Assembly (NCBI GenBank): GCA_045612485.1
Contig: JAZKZE010000096.1
Location: 1-30,925 of the forward strand
Direction of reading: 5' to 3'
Length of the DNA: 30,925 nt
DNA from: RGIG5327 sp045612485
Lineage (GTDB): Bacteria > Verrucomicrobiota > Lentisphaeria > Victivallales > UBA1829
In this document: one piece after another, positions 24,401 through 30,925 of the stretch
Layout: each line of letters begins with the position of its first letter
Position numbering within the stretch: the stretch's first letter is position 1
Translations under genes and position numbers: made by a program
Notes under the pieces: generated by a model
What the model was told of the DNA's origin: nothing
Database searches by the model: none
Seen by the model: only the letters and a program-made list of their open reading frames with translations

Positions 24401-24440
24401 ATTCTGGCCTGTAAATCTGAGAGGAGAAAGTGAAAAATGA
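21405..24440 (+). CDS. large single-TM helical protein of unknown function
   Basis: 1011 residues; GAGGTG lies 5 bases before the ATG and the gene begins 8 bases after its predecessor. Residues 1-345 are helical, cytoplasmic by topology, and TPR-like in rhythm (for example SKLITEAQQMILNKDFNRLE). One TM helix lies at about 352-374 (MKIIGCVTVLIVIIISCAVW). Beyond it are repeated helical pairs and coiled coils (375-640), then a mixed domain near the C-terminus that includes FVRLKSGSSFIDIYADSKR and ISLVY-like beta stretches. I recognise no enzyme motif. The N-terminal half could bind the GTPase and the outer half could form a periplasmic stalk or scaffold; this is inference from topology and operon position. 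The stop overlaps the next ATG. Confidence 0.7.
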   Translation: MHNYHQLLVRIKSFLNSSELIDSPTARELYSAYCQLSNQTARRLVESEILLQKKQKIEAVVLAQQVPPLLDVIDSLQFPERKLFMILADLYDWTMPDEISGEAVRNLRKAISGMDDLRPLLTEFRRIARTDQVNNKLHLLREIYRIDHENPEWKQPLTEVENQYVSKLITEAQQMILNKDFNRLEEIYEEFRNSSWHVTIPTIVLQKIEKLVVQHRNEVIRKTAADIMEKINFSYAAFDLPALEDAIFCWNEHCKKYNYTPGENEALQFREANAYLMDEKKKQKALQEHLKVLDHVIALINGEATLQQVEKEFSAARGSGFDIPDHITERVEKYRRDIERERRMGVILKSMKIIGCVTVLIVIIISCAVWAIQIMTEKSLAGNLEAAVKSENIDSAHALLREIENKYPELAGRSEIARAKASLHALEEKEKARIREFEKLTGEFDSLKKQWPPDKNLKNKLARLQKIARSNIEKNHVEELRYWIEDTFKRYAAEADELYLKKIALLKQQRDELLESLKKEDFFRAEKVLAELENTHREISAIKDVNKDLTADNGELMKSVLSMRTMFLNRQMSYKERAQARKNIIASGNLTAMEIALQTYEKKLDTKADKAELDSIKASLNAISCLKEILKYQSSRFLTVSEAFSGYSYFADIPFYDNHKKTLAGVYDVLKGTFDSLQKNVNKRNLVFVRLKSGSSFIDIYADSKRLFSMLRQERYDITLHDMDGRQIVLSAPRTGKTLNLNAVSVSIDGTVSRGCSLVYPGTFTTRAIRESRAPHQILIEKFFRSSNRSGMTDPVAVNMAFLKEIWQSEFCSMYWKMRLAVRILEPLAGIDLSPDKTFVKLNEELQKLMELDNAAGDPLKNKFLAEKTELFFKKYDFSVLQKAYEQNKCIRDFYSACRDCKLQYLGVAVMEEGQLKFVPNSKFRGKSAEILCFDGDNGKCIVVGKYDKNGFLIDGKYRNKIAGRILFTSVREDFFNENFSRLKITLGDAGLQNIVYPEFWPVNLRGESEK

Positions 24441-25831
24441 AATATTATATCAAATGTAACGGAAAGACTTTCGGACCTGCTGAAGAAGAGAAGATCAGAC
24501 AGTACGTTGCTTCCGGTTTTTTTAAAAACGACAGTCTGGTTTCAACGGATCTGCAAAATTGGCTTCCTTTGCAGAATTGTATCCCGGTTGCAAAGAAAAA
24601 TCCGATCATGCAGTTATTGAATAAAAATCATCCTGAGTCAGATGGTTCGCAGGAACAGAAAGGTTTGCATATGACGGAAACGGATGATGAACAAAAGGAA
24701 CAGAAAAATATTTCAGGAACGGGTAGAAAAGGGACAGGGCTTCCCAAAGCGGCGATCATTGCGATCGGAGTATTTTTTGTATTGCTTCTGGCAGTGGCAG
24801 GAAGTTCTCTATTGTTCCGGCTTCTCCCCCTGTCGCCTTTGCAGTTGTTTAAAAGCAGCGGAACGGATTCCGGGGATAATTTCCGGCAGGTATGTAAAAA
24901 ATACCAGTCGGCTGTGGGAGTTGTTACCGTGATTCTGGAGGATAGTAATGGTAAACTGTTCAGCGGGACTGTCGGAAATTTCAAAGTAACACCGGAGCAG
25001 CCCATCGGAACAGCATTTGCAATAGGCAAAAATAAATTTGCAACAAACTGTCATGTGGCATACGCGGTGAAAGAGCAGAAAAACGGTGTGCTGGATAAAG
25101 TCCTTCTGAATATTGTAGCGGAAGAGGCCCGGAAACAGGGAGTGAAAACCGGCAGTGCGTTTCTCCGGTATTGGAAACAGAATGCCAAAAGTATTGAGAT
25201 TTTCCGTTCCGTTTTGAGGAAGACTGTCCGGGTGCGCAATGTGGAGATACGGCTTGCACACAGTAATGGACGCTCTGTTGCTGTTTCCGGTGTGCAGATC
25301 CATCCCCGTTACCTTGCGGATCCTGATGAAAAAAACGTATTTAAAAACGGAGAATTTGATGTTGCCATTTTCTCAGTTTCAGAAGATGTCAGCACCTATT
25401 GCACAGTTGCGTCAAAGAAAAAATTGTATTCACTCTCCTCCGGACAGAAGATCGCCTATATCGGTTTCCCTATGGAGGGACTGTACAATAATGGAAATCT
25501 TGATCTGAACCGGCCGGAGGCTGTTATCAAACAGGGTACCATCAATAAAATCACGGATTTCAATAATGTATACTCCACCCCGGATGTCAATAAATCCATC
25601 ATCCATGATATTCCTGCTTCCGGCGGAGCCAGCGGCAGTCCCATCTTCCTGCCGGACGGGGAGGTGGTGGCAATTCTCTGGGCGGTAACTCATACCGGCA
25701 ACAATGATCAGGGACGTATAGCTTCCGCCGTACAGCATAATATGGCAGTGCGTATTGATTCACTGGATATTGTGAAAAAACAACGTCTTTATACCATGAA
25801 AGAGTGGCTGGGGGAGAAAAATGAAAAGTAA
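24437..25831 (+). CDS. GYF_2 domain-TM-trypsin-like serine protease
   Basis: 464 residues, overlapping the previous gene by ATGA. Residues 1-48 form a GYF_2 (DUF4339) domain: KYYIKCNGKTFGPAEEEKI, ASGFFKNDSLV and the terminal W-x-P-L (NWLPL), a presumed peptide-binding module in the cytoplasm. A Lys/Glu linker and one TM helix (104-128) follow. The extracytoplasmic part is a chymotrypsin-fold protease: GTAFAI, ATNCHVAY (catalytic His206), FDVAIFSV (Asp308) and SGGASGSPIF (Ser399). The triad is complete, with an insertion of about 100 residues between His and Asp. It lacks a PDZ domain, so it is not a normal DegP/HtrA. The GYF_2 domain could sense the GTPase/GAP1 side and the protease could be the effector; that function is inferred. 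Confidence 0.85.
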   Translation: MKYYIKCNGKTFGPAEEEKIRQYVASGFFKNDSLVSTDLQNWLPLQNCIPVAKKNPIMQLLNKNHPESDGSQEQKGLHMTETDDEQKEQKNISGTGRKGTGLPKAAIIAIGVFFVLLLAVAGSSLLFRLLPLSPLQLFKSSGTDSGDNFRQVCKKYQSAVGVVTVILEDSNGKLFSGTVGNFKVTPEQPIGTAFAIGKNKFATNCHVAYAVKEQKNGVLDKVLLNIVAEEARKQGVKTGSAFLRYWKQNAKSIEIFRSVLRKTVRVRNVEIRLAHSNGRSVAVSGVQIHPRYLADPDEKNVFKNGEFDVAIFSVSEDVSTYCTVASKKKLYSLSSGQKIAYIGFPMEGLYNNGNLDLNRPEAVIKQGTINKITDFNNVYSTPDVNKSIIHDIPASGGASGSPIFLPDGEVVAILWAVTHTGNNDQGRIASAVQHNMAVRIDSLDIVKKQRLYTMKEWLGEKNEK

Positions 25832-26681
25832 CTGTCTTTTTGACTGGCAGAAGATGGATCCGGAGGCAAGGATCGGACTTGCAGCGAAAAAATTTACTGG
25901 AGTAAATCCCTGGTTTGCCTTTTTCTGCGCAGTGGTGATGACGGTATTCTTTTATGCGGTATTATATCCTTTCCGTCAATTCTGTTCTTTACAGTTTGTG
26001 GATATGTTTTTTCCCGGTGGCGCGGAAAAGAGAAGCTGTATTCCCATTGTGACGGTTTTTCTGACCATGTGGTGCCTGGCTCTTCTGCTGATTAAAAATA
26101 AAAAGATCAAAGTACAGAAAAAAATACTTGCCCTGGAGATCCTGCCGGATGCCCGGCAGTTTGTCCTTTCTCCTGATAATTCTGCCGTAATACAGGAGCG
26201 TATAGACAGTCAGGTATATTGCGCAAAGGGATTTATTGTCCTTGACAGGATCCTGAAAACACTGGCAAATCTGAAAAATATCGGGCGTATTTCTGATGTG
26301 TCATCGGTATTGAACGATCTTGCTCTTGCAGATGAAAAGTATATTGAAGGAACGTATACTCTCCCGAAAGGTTTGATCTGGGCGATCCCTGTTACCGGTT
26401 TTATCGGAACGGTTCTGGGGTTGTCTGGGGCTGTAGGCAATTTCGGTAAAGTGATTTCCGGCGGGTCGGATGTGGGGCTTTTAAAGCAGGCTTTAAGCGG
26501 GGTGACAGGCGGTCTTGCGGTTGCATTTGAAACCACCCTTATTGCATTGGCCGCCGCCTTGCTTCTGCAACTTTTTATGACGGTTCTTATGCAGAAAGAG
26601 GAGGATCTTATGAATGAGTGTGCGGATTATTGCTACAGAAATATTATTTCAAAATTGAAGATGATCGACATGGGGGATTGA
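25821..26681 (+). CDS. MotA/TolQ/ExbB-family proton-channel subunit (ZorA-like)
   Basis: 286 residues, overlapping the protease gene by 11 bases, with GGGGGAG five bases before the ATG. TM helices lie near 30-50 (WFAFFCAVVMTVFFYAVLYP), 72-91, 185-207 (GLIWAIPVTGFIGTVLGLSG) and 223-250 (VTGGLAVAFETTLIALAAA). The GFIGTVLGLSGA and GGLAVAFETTLIAL segments are the conserved TM3/TM4 signatures of the MotA_ExbB family. Five such subunits surround two plug proteins in known stators. Size and TM number resemble TolQ more than the long-tailed ZorA, which carries a long cytoplasmic coiled coil. The two following genes supply plug-like subunits, so this probably is the ion-driven stator of the complex. 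Confident family call; the ion is unknown. Confidence 0.9.
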   Translation: MKSNCLFDWQKMDPEARIGLAAKKFTGVNPWFAFFCAVVMTVFFYAVLYPFRQFCSLQFVDMFFPGGAEKRSCIPIVTVFLTMWCLALLLIKNKKIKVQKKILALEILPDARQFVLSPDNSAVIQERIDSQVYCAKGFIVLDRILKTLANLKNIGRISDVSSVLNDLALADEKYIEGTYTLPKGLIWAIPVTGFIGTVLGLSGAVGNFGKVISGGSDVGLLKQALSGVTGGLAVAFETTLIALAAALLLQLFMTVLMQKEEDLMNECADYCYRNIISKLKMIDMGD

Positions 26682-26687
26682 TCATTC

Positions 26688-27530
26688 ATGTTTAAGGACA
26701 ATGAATCCCCTGTCTCTCTTTTTGCTTTTCAGGATATCATTACAAGCCTTACAGGGATCATGATATTCTTTTTACTGCTGCTTGCGCTGAATATTCTGGA
26801 AAAAGTCCCGGAAAAAGAGAAAAATGATCCGGCTGAAAAAGAGTTGGAATTGTTACAGAGGAAGAATGCACTTTTACGGAAGCATAATACAGATATAGCT
26901 TCTGAAATAAGTACATACCGCAGCCAGATAAAGGAAGCGGCAAAAAAAGATGAAGCAGCTTTGCTTGCGGAATATTTCCAATTGAAAGAATACATTGGAA
27001 AATTAAAAAAACAGCAGTTGCAGCTGGAAACGTATCAGGCTTCTGAAAAAGATCTTCTACAGCGTTCCGAAGGGGAAAAACGCGATCTCATGCGTAAAAA
27101 GAAACTTCTGGAGGAAAATATTGCCAGAGGCCGTCTGCTGGCAGAGCAGAACAAACAGAAAAAGAAACGTATGGCGGAGCTTCAGAAAAAAATAAAAAGC
27201 AAAGGTCGTTCCGTTATCGTTACGCTGGACAGTTCCATCAGAAAAGATCCTGTCCTGATCGAATGTTCCGCCTCAAAGATCCGTATTTACAACCAAAAAA
27301 CACATTTCTCAAAAGAATTTATACGGGAGACGCCCGTAATAACAGCTGCTGTTGACGCGGCGATACAGCAATTACGGACTTATTCTGTTTCCGGACATTA
27401 TTTTGTTTTTCTGGTAAAACCGGGTGCTGCCGGTTATATACGTTATTTTTCCAACCGTTTTCTTACGGATATGCAGGGGGCGGATTGGGGAATGGAACCC
27501 ATTTATGAAAAAGAGGGGACGGGGGAATGA
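26688..27530 (+). CDS. TolR/MotB-topology plug and stalk protein 1
   Basis: 280 residues. A short cytoplasmic N-terminus precedes one TM helix (17-38) with an Asp at its edge: FAFQDIITSLTGIMIFFLL, Asp16. This mirrors the TM Asp of ExbD/TolR/MotB/ZorB that carries the ion. It is followed by about 120 residues of coiled coil (KEKNDPAEKELELLQRKNAL onward) and a compact C-terminal domain (about 168-280: SVIVTLDSSIRKDPVLIEC, then HYFVFLVKPGAAGYIRYFS). There is no OmpA-like peptidoglycan-binding motif. The gene sits six bases after the MotA/TolQ-family gene and overlaps the next by ATGA. The conserved-looking C-terminal domain is not one I can name. Confidence 0.75.
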   Translation: MFKDNESPVSLFAFQDIITSLTGIMIFFLLLLALNILEKVPEKEKNDPAEKELELLQRKNALLRKHNTDIASEISTYRSQIKEAAKKDEAALLAEYFQLKEYIGKLKKQQLQLETYQASEKDLLQRSEGEKRDLMRKKKLLEENIARGRLLAEQNKQKKKRMAELQKKIKSKGRSVIVTLDSSIRKDPVLIECSASKIRIYNQKTHFSKEFIRETPVITAAVDAAIQQLRTYSVSGHYFVFLVKPGAAGYIRYFSNRFLTDMQGADWGMEPIYEKEGTGE

Positions 27531-28435
27531 GAACAGCCAAACTACCGGAAAGCATGGATCTTTTGCTGGATACCATGTGCAATACTTTCGGCGGAATCGT
27601 TTTTATTGCCATAAGTCTTGCATTGGCTTTTTTTGTAAGTGATCATTCCATGTCACAGAAAAAGCAGCAGGAAAAGATAGAACAGAAATTGCGGGAACAG
27701 AAGAAACAGGAAACGGCGTTGACAGAAGAACAGAAACATTTGCTTAAAAAAGCCGCCGCATATAAAAAACTTTCCGGTCAGTACAAAAGTGCTTCAAGCA
27801 ATACGGTTTATGATGTTGCCGGATACAAAGCGCAGGTAAATGAATTGAAACGCCGTATGGAAATGACTGCCGCTGAAACAATATTGATAAAACATAAAAG
27901 GAATACCGCGCAGGCTGAAACGGAAAAACTCAAAAAGAAGATCCGGGAAAAAAGCCGTAAAAAAGTGGATATTGCCGCTGCAGAGAATGAAAATTCCCGT
28001 CTGGATATGAAAATGGAGAAATTGAAAACAACGTTGCAGAATATTTCTGTGCCCCGTTTGCATTTTTCCCATAACCGGAGGGTAGCTATGTCACCTTATG
28101 TTATTCTGCTGCGTAACGGGCAGCTATATCAGCTCGGCACAAATTATTCTGTATCTTCCCGGGAAGTCGGCGTCAAACAGGATGGAAATATTCTTGTTTT
28201 TTCCTGTCTCAGCGGCAGACCGCTTTCATCCGTTTCTTCCGGAAATCTGTCTGAAATATTGAAACAGTACAGAAGTACAGAATCCTTTCTGTGGATCATG
28301 GTGCATCCGGATTCTTTTGAAGCATTTGTCCGCTTCCGCAGGCTCCTGCGTTCTGCCGGATATCCGGTATATTGGTATACTGCGACAAAAATGGTTCTCT
28401 ATCTGGGAAAAAATAATTATTCTGCATCTTATTGA
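27527..28435 (+). CDS. TolR/MotB-topology plug and stalk protein 2
   Basis: 302 residues, overlapping protein 1 by ATGA. The N-terminus reads SMDLLLDTMCNTFGGIVFIA, with Asp11 and Asp15 ahead of the TM helix (19-37); the LLDTxCNxFGG motif recurs in PVC-group ExbD-like proteins I recall. A coiled coil spans about 45-180, then a C-terminal domain (PYVILLRNGQLYQLG; FLWIMVHPDSFEAFVRFRR). It has the same layout as protein 1 (Asp, TM, coiled coil, small domain) but clearly different sequence, so the stator may use a heteromeric plug pair rather than the usual homodimer. No OmpA motif is seen. No catalytic residues are apparent. Confidence 0.75.
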   Translation: MRTAKLPESMDLLLDTMCNTFGGIVFIAISLALAFFVSDHSMSQKKQQEKIEQKLREQKKQETALTEEQKHLLKKAAAYKKLSGQYKSASSNTVYDVAGYKAQVNELKRRMEMTAAETILIKHKRNTAQAETEKLKKKIREKSRKKVDIAAAENENSRLDMKMEKLKTTLQNISVPRLHFSHNRRVAMSPYVILLRNGQLYQLGTNYSVSSREVGVKQDGNILVFSCLSGRPLSSVSSGNLSEILKQYRSTESFLWIMVHPDSFEAFVRFRRLLRSAGYPVYWYTATKMVLYLGKNNYSASY

Positions 28436-28443
28436 GGTTGAAA

Positions 28444-29178
28444 ATGAAGAATTTTTTACGGAATAAATTTATTTTGTTTTTTACCATACTGCTCTTTTTA
28501 TTTACCGCTTGCGACAACCGGGAAACTGCGGAAGAAACAAGCTCTCAAGAGGAGGTCCCGGAAAGTTCTTCTGATTCCTTTTTACCTTCATCCACCTCAT
28601 CCATTCCCCACACCCGGGAAAAGAAACCTTCTTCCGGAAAAAAACATGATGGTGGTGAGCCGGAGAAAAAAGACGGGGCAGAAAATGCTGAAAACGCTGA
28701 AAAAAAAGAACGCTCCGGAAATATTGAAAATGCAGAAAGGACAGAAAATTCAGAAAGAACCGGAAAACCCGTTCAGGGGGAAAGTTCAGGCAAGAGCGCG
28801 GAAAATACACTTTCCGGGAAGGGCAGGGGCAGTCAGAGAAAAACTGTTTCCGGAAAACGGCGGAATACAGAAGTTCCCCGGGGATGGATCGTAAGAACAA
28901 AGAAGAAAACATTTTCTCAAGGAGAGCAGAATATCTGGGAAAATATTATGGAAGCAGTAAGCCGGCTTATTGTCACCGGAACTGTGGTATATGCTCCTGC
29001 CGGAACAGCCGGGACTCATCTCGAATTGCAGTCTGCCGGTCAATACCGTTTTTCCGGCCGCTGTATCGTTATTGAACGTTCCGGAAACAGGATCCCTTAT
29101 TCCTTTGAAGGGACTGCCACTGCCAATCATTATGAGGCAGCGATCGAAAATATAAAGTTCCGGATCCCCGGGGAATAA
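28444..29178 (+). CDS. lipoprotein with a low-complexity charged linker, last gene of the operon
   Basis: 244 residues from ATG 28444 (GAGG seven bases before); an upstream TTG overlapping the previous stop is less likely. Signal peptide ends in the lipobox LFTAC (Cys23). Asp at +2 (CDN) is the inner-membrane retention signal in enterobacteria, so anchoring to the inner membrane is possible. Residues 35-140 are Glu/Lys/Ser/Asn rich with repeated ENAE/ERTEN/SGK units, a flexible tether. The C-terminal 85 residues form a small domain (IWENIMEAVSRLIVTGTVVYA; a beta-rich YRFSGRCIVIERSG) with no recognised family. It may be the periplasmic tip or a sensor for the complex. Confidence 0.75.
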   Translation: MKNFLRNKFILFFTILLFLFTACDNRETAEETSSQEEVPESSSDSFLPSSTSSIPHTREKKPSSGKKHDGGEPEKKDGAENAENAEKKERSGNIENAERTENSERTGKPVQGESSGKSAENTLSGKGRGSQRKTVSGKRRNTEVPRGWIVRTKKKTFSQGEQNIWENIMEAVSRLIVTGTVVYAPAGTAGTHLELQSAGQYRFSGRCIVIERSGNRIPYSFEGTATANHYEAAIENIKFRIPGE

Positions 29179-29184
29179 AGAAAA

Positions 29185-29221
29185 GGCTGTTGCTTTCCTT
29201 TTGCAAGGGAACGCAACAGCC
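29185..29221. terminator. terminator between the operon and the M20 gene
   Basis: GGCTGTTGC (29185-29193) pairs with GCAACAGCC (29213-29221), with a further partly paired TTTCCTT/AAGGGAA inside. On the minus strand the stem is followed by TTTTCTTT, so it best terminates the M20 gene; it lies 7 bases after the operon's last stop and may serve both. Confidence 0.8.
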
Positions 29222-29249
29222 CGTCATATATACCGTTTTTTCCTGTGTT

Positions 29250-30611
29250 TTACAGGTGCGGCATTACATCCGGAGGCATGGCAGGCTCATAAATGCCGCC
29301 GGTTTTTGCCAGATGCTCCTTTTTAGCCTGAACAAGAAGGGCAGGATCTTCAAAGAGTTGGACCGCCGCAAGGGCAAGGGCTTTGCCCGCATAAAGCATA
29401 GCACGGTGTGCAAAGGGATTTTTTCCCTGGGCAACGGTCTGCCAGCTGTGACCGGGAGTATCAATGACCCAGGAGCCTACATGCATCTGTACGGTGGGGC
29501 AGTTCCAGCTTACATCCCCGGTATCTGTGGAACCGAAATGAGGCGTGATCACATCCGGGATAGGCAGAAGGACCGTGGGATAAAGAGGTTGATCTTTCTT
29601 CCTGTCAATAAATGTTTCTGCAATTTTCTCTCCGAAAGCAAGGTCATTTTCATCCGGTACGGGAAGGGGGAGACTTGCCATGGCTTTATAAAGATTTTTC
29701 TGAAGCGCGGGAATGGTGATGATATTGGAACAGGCGGAATGAAATTCACTGGTAAAGGTGGTTTCCGTGGCGATCGCAGCTCCTTGCGCACATTTGTGGA
29801 CTCTTTTGCAGAGACTGTTCAATGCTGCATTGTCGCTTGCCCGCATCATATACATGACTTCCGCATGAGGCTGTACCACATTGGGGGCGTTGCCTCCTGC
29901 ATCAGTGATGGCATAATGCACTTTGTTATCATAGGGAATATGTTCCCGCAGGAAATTTACCGCTACATTCATAAGCTCCACCGCATCCAATGCACTTCTG
30001 CCCAGATGGGGGGTGGCTCCCGCGTGGGAGGATCTGCCGTCAAATTTATAGAGAACACTGCAACAGGCAAGGGAAGGGCGGGTACGTACTGCCCACATAC
30101 ATCCGGGATGACCGCCCATGGCGGCATCAAGGGAACGGAATACATCGGTTCTTGCCATATAGGCTTTGCCGAAACTGCCCTCTTCCCCGGGACAACCCAG
30201 AACTGTGACAGAACCTTTCTTTCCGGATTTTTTCAGATATGCCTGTACTGCCAGTGCAGCGGCGACGGCTCCGGCACAATAAAGGTGATGACCGCAGGCG
30301 TGACCGTGGACTCTTTCCGGATCTTTTTTCTGTTCCGGGGTTTGGGCAAGCTGACTCAAGTCGGAAATAGCGTCATATTCGGCAATAAAGCCGATCCGGG
30401 GATTTCCTTCGCCGTAAGTGGCAGTAAAGGCGGTGGGGAGTCCTCCGATATTTTCTTCGATCCTGAACTCATTTTTTTTCAGATATTCTATGAGGGCGGC
30501 GGAAGATTTGTATTCCTTAAAGGCGATCTCCGCATTTTCCCATACCGTATCTGCCAGTTGGATGATCTCATTGCGTTTGTCATCAATGGCTGTCAAAAAA
30601 TCCATGTCCAT
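29250..30611 (-). CDS. M20-family amidohydrolase, AbgB-like
   Basis: 453 residues; AGGAGG lies 8 bases before the ATG. Two-domain M20 metallopeptidase. Metal ligands are in VHGHACGHHLY (His104, Cys106, His108/109 region) and GCPGEEGSFGKAYM (Glu143/144 general base and ligand), with HPG at 168 and a lid-domain segment SSHAGATPHLGRSALDA. This arrangement, including the C-terminal SWVIDTPGHSWQ, fits p-aminobenzoyl-glutamate hydrolase subunit B (AbgB) and related aminoacylases; AbgB is usually near 480 residues. It may cleave folate breakdown products or N-acyl amino acids. No abgA-like partner is adjacent, so a stand-alone amidohydrolase is as likely. The upstream region holds a long perfect palindrome that may be its operator. 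Confidence 0.88.
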   Translation of the reverse strand: MDMDFLTAIDDKRNEIIQLADTVWENAEIAFKEYKSSAALIEYLKKNEFRIEENIGGLPTAFTATYGEGNPRIGFIAEYDAISDLSQLAQTPEQKKDPERVHGHACGHHLYCAGAVAAALAVQAYLKKSGKKGSVTVLGCPGEEGSFGKAYMARTDVFRSLDAAMGGHPGCMWAVRTRPSLACCSVLYKFDGRSSHAGATPHLGRSALDAVELMNVAVNFLREHIPYDNKVHYAITDAGGNAPNVVQPHAEVMYMMRASDNAALNSLCKRVHKCAQGAAIATETTFTSEFHSACSNIITIPALQKNLYKAMASLPLPVPDENDLAFGEKIAETFIDRKKDQPLYPTVLLPIPDVITPHFGSTDTGDVSWNCPTVQMHVGSWVIDTPGHSWQTVAQGKNPFAHRAMLYAGKALALAAVQLFEDPALLVQAKKEHLAKTGGIYEPAMPPDVMPHL

Positions 30612-30733
30612 AATAAAATCCTCCTGTTGATGATTGTTCCATAAAAGGTAATCTACAGCTTTTCAGAAAGCAAATCAAGTTTGTTTTGATCTTTTCTATG
30701 GCAGATATTCTGTAATTTTTACACAGCTATCCC

Positions 30734-30770
30734 ATAATTTTGTAAAAATGGCATATTTTTACAAAATTAT
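30734..30770. promoter_or_regulatory. perfect 16-bp inverted repeat upstream of the M20 gene
   Basis: ATAATTTTGTAAAAAT (30734-30749), spacer GGCAT, ATTTTTACAAAATTAT (30755-30770). It is a perfect palindrome about 125 bases before the M20 start codon; a related GTAATTTTTAC lies at about 30712. Candidate repressor operator, or a terminator-like hairpin of an unseen leftward or rightward transcript. The rest of 30612-30925 shows no gene. Confidence 0.6.
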
Positions 30771-30925
30771 ATGCGTAAAGAAATCTGCTTTTAAAAAAGT
30801 GATTTTGTCAGATTTTTTCAAAAATACTTCATTATCCTGTTTTGTGCAACCTTCAGGAGAGAGCCCCAAACGCATTTTACTTTTTTCTCTCCCCTCTCCC
30901 CCTCACTTTTTCCTTTTGTGCAGTC

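Noticed and set aside
16916..29178. Classical Tol-Pal or Exb-Ton system
   Set aside because: There is one TolQ/ExbB-like gene, but no TolA, TolB, Pal or TonB; the plug proteins carry long coiled coils and new C-terminal domains, and the partners include a GTPase and a protease.
29190..30644. Plus-strand open frame of 484 codons opposite the M20 gene
   Set aside because: It is the antisense shadow of a clear M20 amidohydrolase, with Cys/His-rich, unnatural composition and no ribosome site.

Overview
The window reads as chromosomal DNA from a Gram-negative-type bacterium: it has lipoprotein signal peptides, a TolQ/ExbB-type inner-membrane motor subunit, an archaeal/bacterial-type Thi4 and ordinary sigma-70-like promoters. 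The gene set (zinc-ribbon GTPase plus GAP1-type protein, an L-fucose-isomerase-like protein, an abrupt MKKT leader ORF) and moderate GC suggest the PVC group, perhaps a gut Lentisphaerae/Victivallales relative. This taxonomic guess is inference from gene content, not from a marker gene.

Layout. (1) 1-2.4 kb: a 5'-truncated serine-recombinase remnant, a VanX-like D-Ala-D-Ala dipeptidase lipoprotein, a cupin protein, and a gene-free stretch carrying a string of hairpins. (2) 2.4-5.6 kb: a DUF21-only membrane protein, an MBL-fold hydrolase and an L-fucose/arabinose-isomerase-like protein, ending at a shared convergent terminator. (3) 5.67-9.47 kb, minus strand: a compact thiamine operon thi4-thiE-thiD-thiC behind a near-consensus promoter and a clear TPP riboswitch. 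Thi4 (with His rather than Cys at the sulfur-donor position) supplies the thiazole, and ThiC and ThiD make the pyrimidine. ThiE joins the two. (4) 9.6-13.7 kb: a hexapeptide acetyltransferase, a UlaG-like MBL-fold protein, small uncertain membrane/pilin-like ORFs, a TRIC/UPF0126 channel, and queE.

(5) 13.9-16.9 kb: a tRNA-Val(CAC) with its terminator, then an AT-rich, low-density stretch that looks accessory. It holds a T-arm-like duplicate, crossing inverted repeats, a short membrane-anchored or frameshifted metzincin-like zinc peptidase translationally coupled to an unknown exported protein, a long hairpin plus strong terminator with no gene in front, and a G/C hairpin.

(6) 16.9-29.2 kb: the most interesting part, an eight-gene tightly overlapping operon behind one promoter. 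Order: a zinc-ribbon GTPase (DO-GTPase-like), a GAP1-N2-like protein fused to a TM/coiled-coil tail, a 1011-residue TM/helical protein, a GYF_2-TM-trypsin-like protease with intact triad, a MotA/TolQ/ExbB-family protein, two different single-TM plug/stalk proteins of TolR/MotB topology with Asp at the membrane edge, and a lipoprotein. The inferred picture is an envelope-spanning, ion-driven complex controlled by a cytoplasmic GTPase switch with a tethered periplasmic protease. That resembles the logic of Zorya-type defence motors, but without OmpA domains and with different cytoplasmic partners. (7) 29.25-30.6 kb, minus strand: an M20-family AbgB-like amidohydrolase with a perfect 16-bp inverted repeat upstream.
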